A stretch of 64,000 nucleotides of DNA, from contig CM070877.1 of assembly GCA_036365515.1 (NCBI GenBank), positions 54,100,475 through 54,164,474 on the forward strand, in the 5' to 3' direction. Each line of letters starts with the position of its first letter. Position 1 is the stretch's first letter. The notes beneath the pieces are model-generated. The model ran no database searches and was not told where the DNA came from. It worked only from the letters and a program-made list of their open reading frames with translations. The position numbers and the translations under genes are program-made. Below are positions 62,371 through 64,000 of the stretch, piece by piece. The DNA comes from Torymus aiolomorphi. Its lineage: Eukaryota > Arthropoda > Insecta > Hymenoptera > Torymidae.

Positions 62371-62587
62371 ATCCTACATACAGAGAATTCATAATATATA
62401 AAGTGTATTCGGTTTGAATATTAAAAAATCGAAAATAAAAATTTTGAAAATTAAAAAATTGCTGTAAAAAAACAAAAGAAATTTTACAAAAATAGAATAT
62501 TGACCCCAATTGCGGAAGCAAAATCTAAAAAAATTATCACTCTCTCGTTAAAATCGGTCAAGTAGATAATGAGATATCAGCGTATAC

Positions 62588-62588
<1 letters not shown>
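62371..62588. other. Non-coding sequence
   Basis: Nothing recognised. Confidence 0.4.
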
Positions 62589-62651
<63 letters not shown>

Positions 62652-62678
62652 GCACACGCACACACACACACACACACA
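62589..62678. repeat. (CA)n microsatellite
   Basis: CA repeat of about 90 bp with two CG interruptions near its right end. Confidence 0.97.
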
Positions 62679-62802
62679 TCCATACGGACATTTTCTAAAA
62701 ATAGTGTATTTCGATTCCAAATTTGCTAAATAACGTTCCTAACACATTATCTCATAAACTTTTTTTTTACTATCACAAAGCTTCCTCTAGGAGGAAGTAA
62801 AA

Positions 62803-62990
62803 CGATAACAAATCCTTCGCAAGCAAAAAACTTTTAGCGAGGAAGTTGTTTGTTATTTTTTAATCTATATTTGCTGTGATTTTCAGGAATTTTCATAATA
62901 TATTTTCGAAATTTTAGCAGGATTAAGTGAACGAAATTATGCTGCTTCACATGCTCGAGTCCGCGCGAGCGTCTTTGCGATTAAAAACAA
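62803..62990. repeat. Dispersed satellite monomer (~190 bp), copy 2
   Basis: Direct relative of 53338-53527: shared blocks GCAAGCAAAAAACTTT, AGCGAGGAAGT, TTTAATCTATATTTG and CGAGCGTCTTTGCGATTAAAAA. Roughly four bases in five match. Confidence 0.75.
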
Positions 62991-63502
62991 TGTACCTATT
63001 ACAATTGCAATAATAATGCTTTAAGGGGGTCGGACACCTTTAGAATGACGAAAAATCAATTTTTTTTATTACATATTTTACTAAAAAAACACTTGTAGAA
63101 TATGTCCCAATTAGTTTTAAAGCATTATCTATTTCTGTTTTAAAAATATACACAAAACACTGATAAAGCTTTTCATTTGTTTTTTGTTCAAATTACATTT
63201 TTCCCCTTGTATATATAATTATATAATCATATATTATTTCTACTAATTTTTTTTTCATTTCACTGTTCTTAATATATTTAAAATTCTCACTCTAAATATC
63301 TGTCTGTATATACTTTAAAAGATTCAAAAATAATATTTTAATCATTAATACAAAGATACAAAATAAATAATATAATTTATGGACGGTATTTTTGACAAAA
63401 ATAAAAATTTGATTTTAAAACTTATATAGCAGTTAAGTTGGCACCGTAACAACCTGGCTTATCAACGACAGCCTCTTACAGGCTCACAGCTCACTCCTTT
63501 AT
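62991..63502. other. Non-coding AT-rich sequence
   Basis: No gene. The phrase AAGGGGGTCGGACACCTTTAG near 63,022 resembles the ends of the palindromes at 43.5 and 48.7 kb only loosely. Confidence 0.4.
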
Positions 63503-63914
63503 TGTAACAGTGAATCCACATTGCATGCCATATGCCGTATGCCGTATACCATCAGAAAAATAGTTGTTGTCCGAAATCTATAATATTTATAACTCTATGG
63601 ATAGAATTCCTATAGGGCCTTCACACAGCTCTGAGGAACAGATATAAAGTACAAAAATAACATGGGTTATATATCTATATATACGAAGAACAGCAAGGAA
63701 CAAGACTCTTGTTCCTTGTGTATCTCGCTACTCCTCGTATATATAGATATACTAACCCATGTTATTCTTGTACTTTATATATCTGTTTCTCAGAGCTGTG
63801 TGAAGGCCCATAGGATTTATAACCATAGAGTTATAAATCCTATAGATTTCAGACAACAACTTTTCTTCTGACGGCATACGGCATACGGCATGCAATGTGG
63901 ATTCACTGTAACAG
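63503..63914. mobile_element. Foldback element, ~412 bp
   Basis: Palindrome centred near 63,706 (AGGAACAAGACTCTTGTTCCT). The outer pairs include TGAATCCACATTGCATGCC with GGCATGCAATGTGGATTCA, and GGCCTTCACACAGCTCTGAG with its complement. Arms diverge by indels. Non-coding. Confidence 0.8.
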
Positions 63915-64000
63915 AGCTGATTTTAACCTATGTAAAAGTCCTCAAGCAATGTAAACATGCACAGCTGTCATTTCATATAAACGCTGTGATATCAGCTTCA

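Overview
This is a eukaryotic, AT-rich, repeat-dominated window, almost certainly from an arthropod and most likely an insect. The evidence is GT-AG introns, TCAGT-type initiators, a Polinton/Maverick with an arthropod-type gene set, Penelope-like elements with GIY-YIG domains, a mariner-superfamily transposon, a Ty3/Gypsy element, and many foldback elements and microsatellites. The species cannot be fixed from the sequence. No complete host gene is certain; only a few exon-like pieces are visible.

Region 1 (1775-18795) is the most unusual part. It is a 17,021 bp Polinton (adintovirus-like, virus-derived element) with a perfect 6-bp target-site duplication, GTTATT, on both sides. The right third is an inverted copy of the left third, so the element is a giant snap-back palindrome: arms 1775-~7964 and 12717-18795 around a ~4.75 kb unique core. 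The left arm and core carry, on the minus strand, a packaging ATPase, a 120-aa conserved protein, an integrase, a penton-like protein, a basic mu/pX-like core protein, the double-jelly-roll major capsid protein, a conserved 246-aa protein, an adenain-type protease and a 268-aa possible PC4-like protein. A small putative ssDNA-binding protein gene with a 5'UTR intron is on the plus strand. The single DNA polymerase B is cut off at its N-terminus where the inverted arm begins. The integrase lacks its first catalytic Asp segment. The two arms have picked up different lesions: penton nonsense on the left; protease deletion plus nonsense and core-protein frameshift on the right. Each duplicated morphogenesis gene therefore keeps at least one intact reading frame.

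Region 2 (about 18.8-29.9 kb) is non-coding. It holds a possible TTAA-flanked MITE, a ~5 kb array of GAAATATTTC-rich minisatellites bracketed by direct repeats, a tRNA-like sequence, several foldback elements, and a probable two-exon fragment of a gene with PYMPQ repeats.

Region 3 (29938-39845) is a minus-strand Ty3/Gypsy LTR retrotransposon inserted in a (TA)n microsatellite. It has 977/978-bp LTRs about 99% identical, a PBS and PPT, an 850-aa Gag, a textbook -1 frameshift site (GGGAAAC plus a possible hairpin) and a pol broken by two single-base frameshifts.

Region 4 (39.9-50.5 kb) has a TA-flanked MITE, a charged exon-like segment, and an ~8.3 kb foldback element. The foldback's arms each contain a ~0.8-0.95 kb palindrome, and its interior carries a Penelope-like element plus an inverted fragment of the same family.

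Region 5 (50.5-64 kb) has two weak host-gene candidates, minisatellites, and a head-to-head pair of 5'-truncated Penelope-like elements, each with a hammerhead-ribozyme core. One copy is interrupted by a mariner-superfamily transposon with an intact 352-aa transposase and ~640 bp TIRs full of TCAAGGTCA motifs; the other by a 578-bp MITE. A further foldback element lies close to the right edge.

All family assignments come from motifs read by eye; no database search was run.
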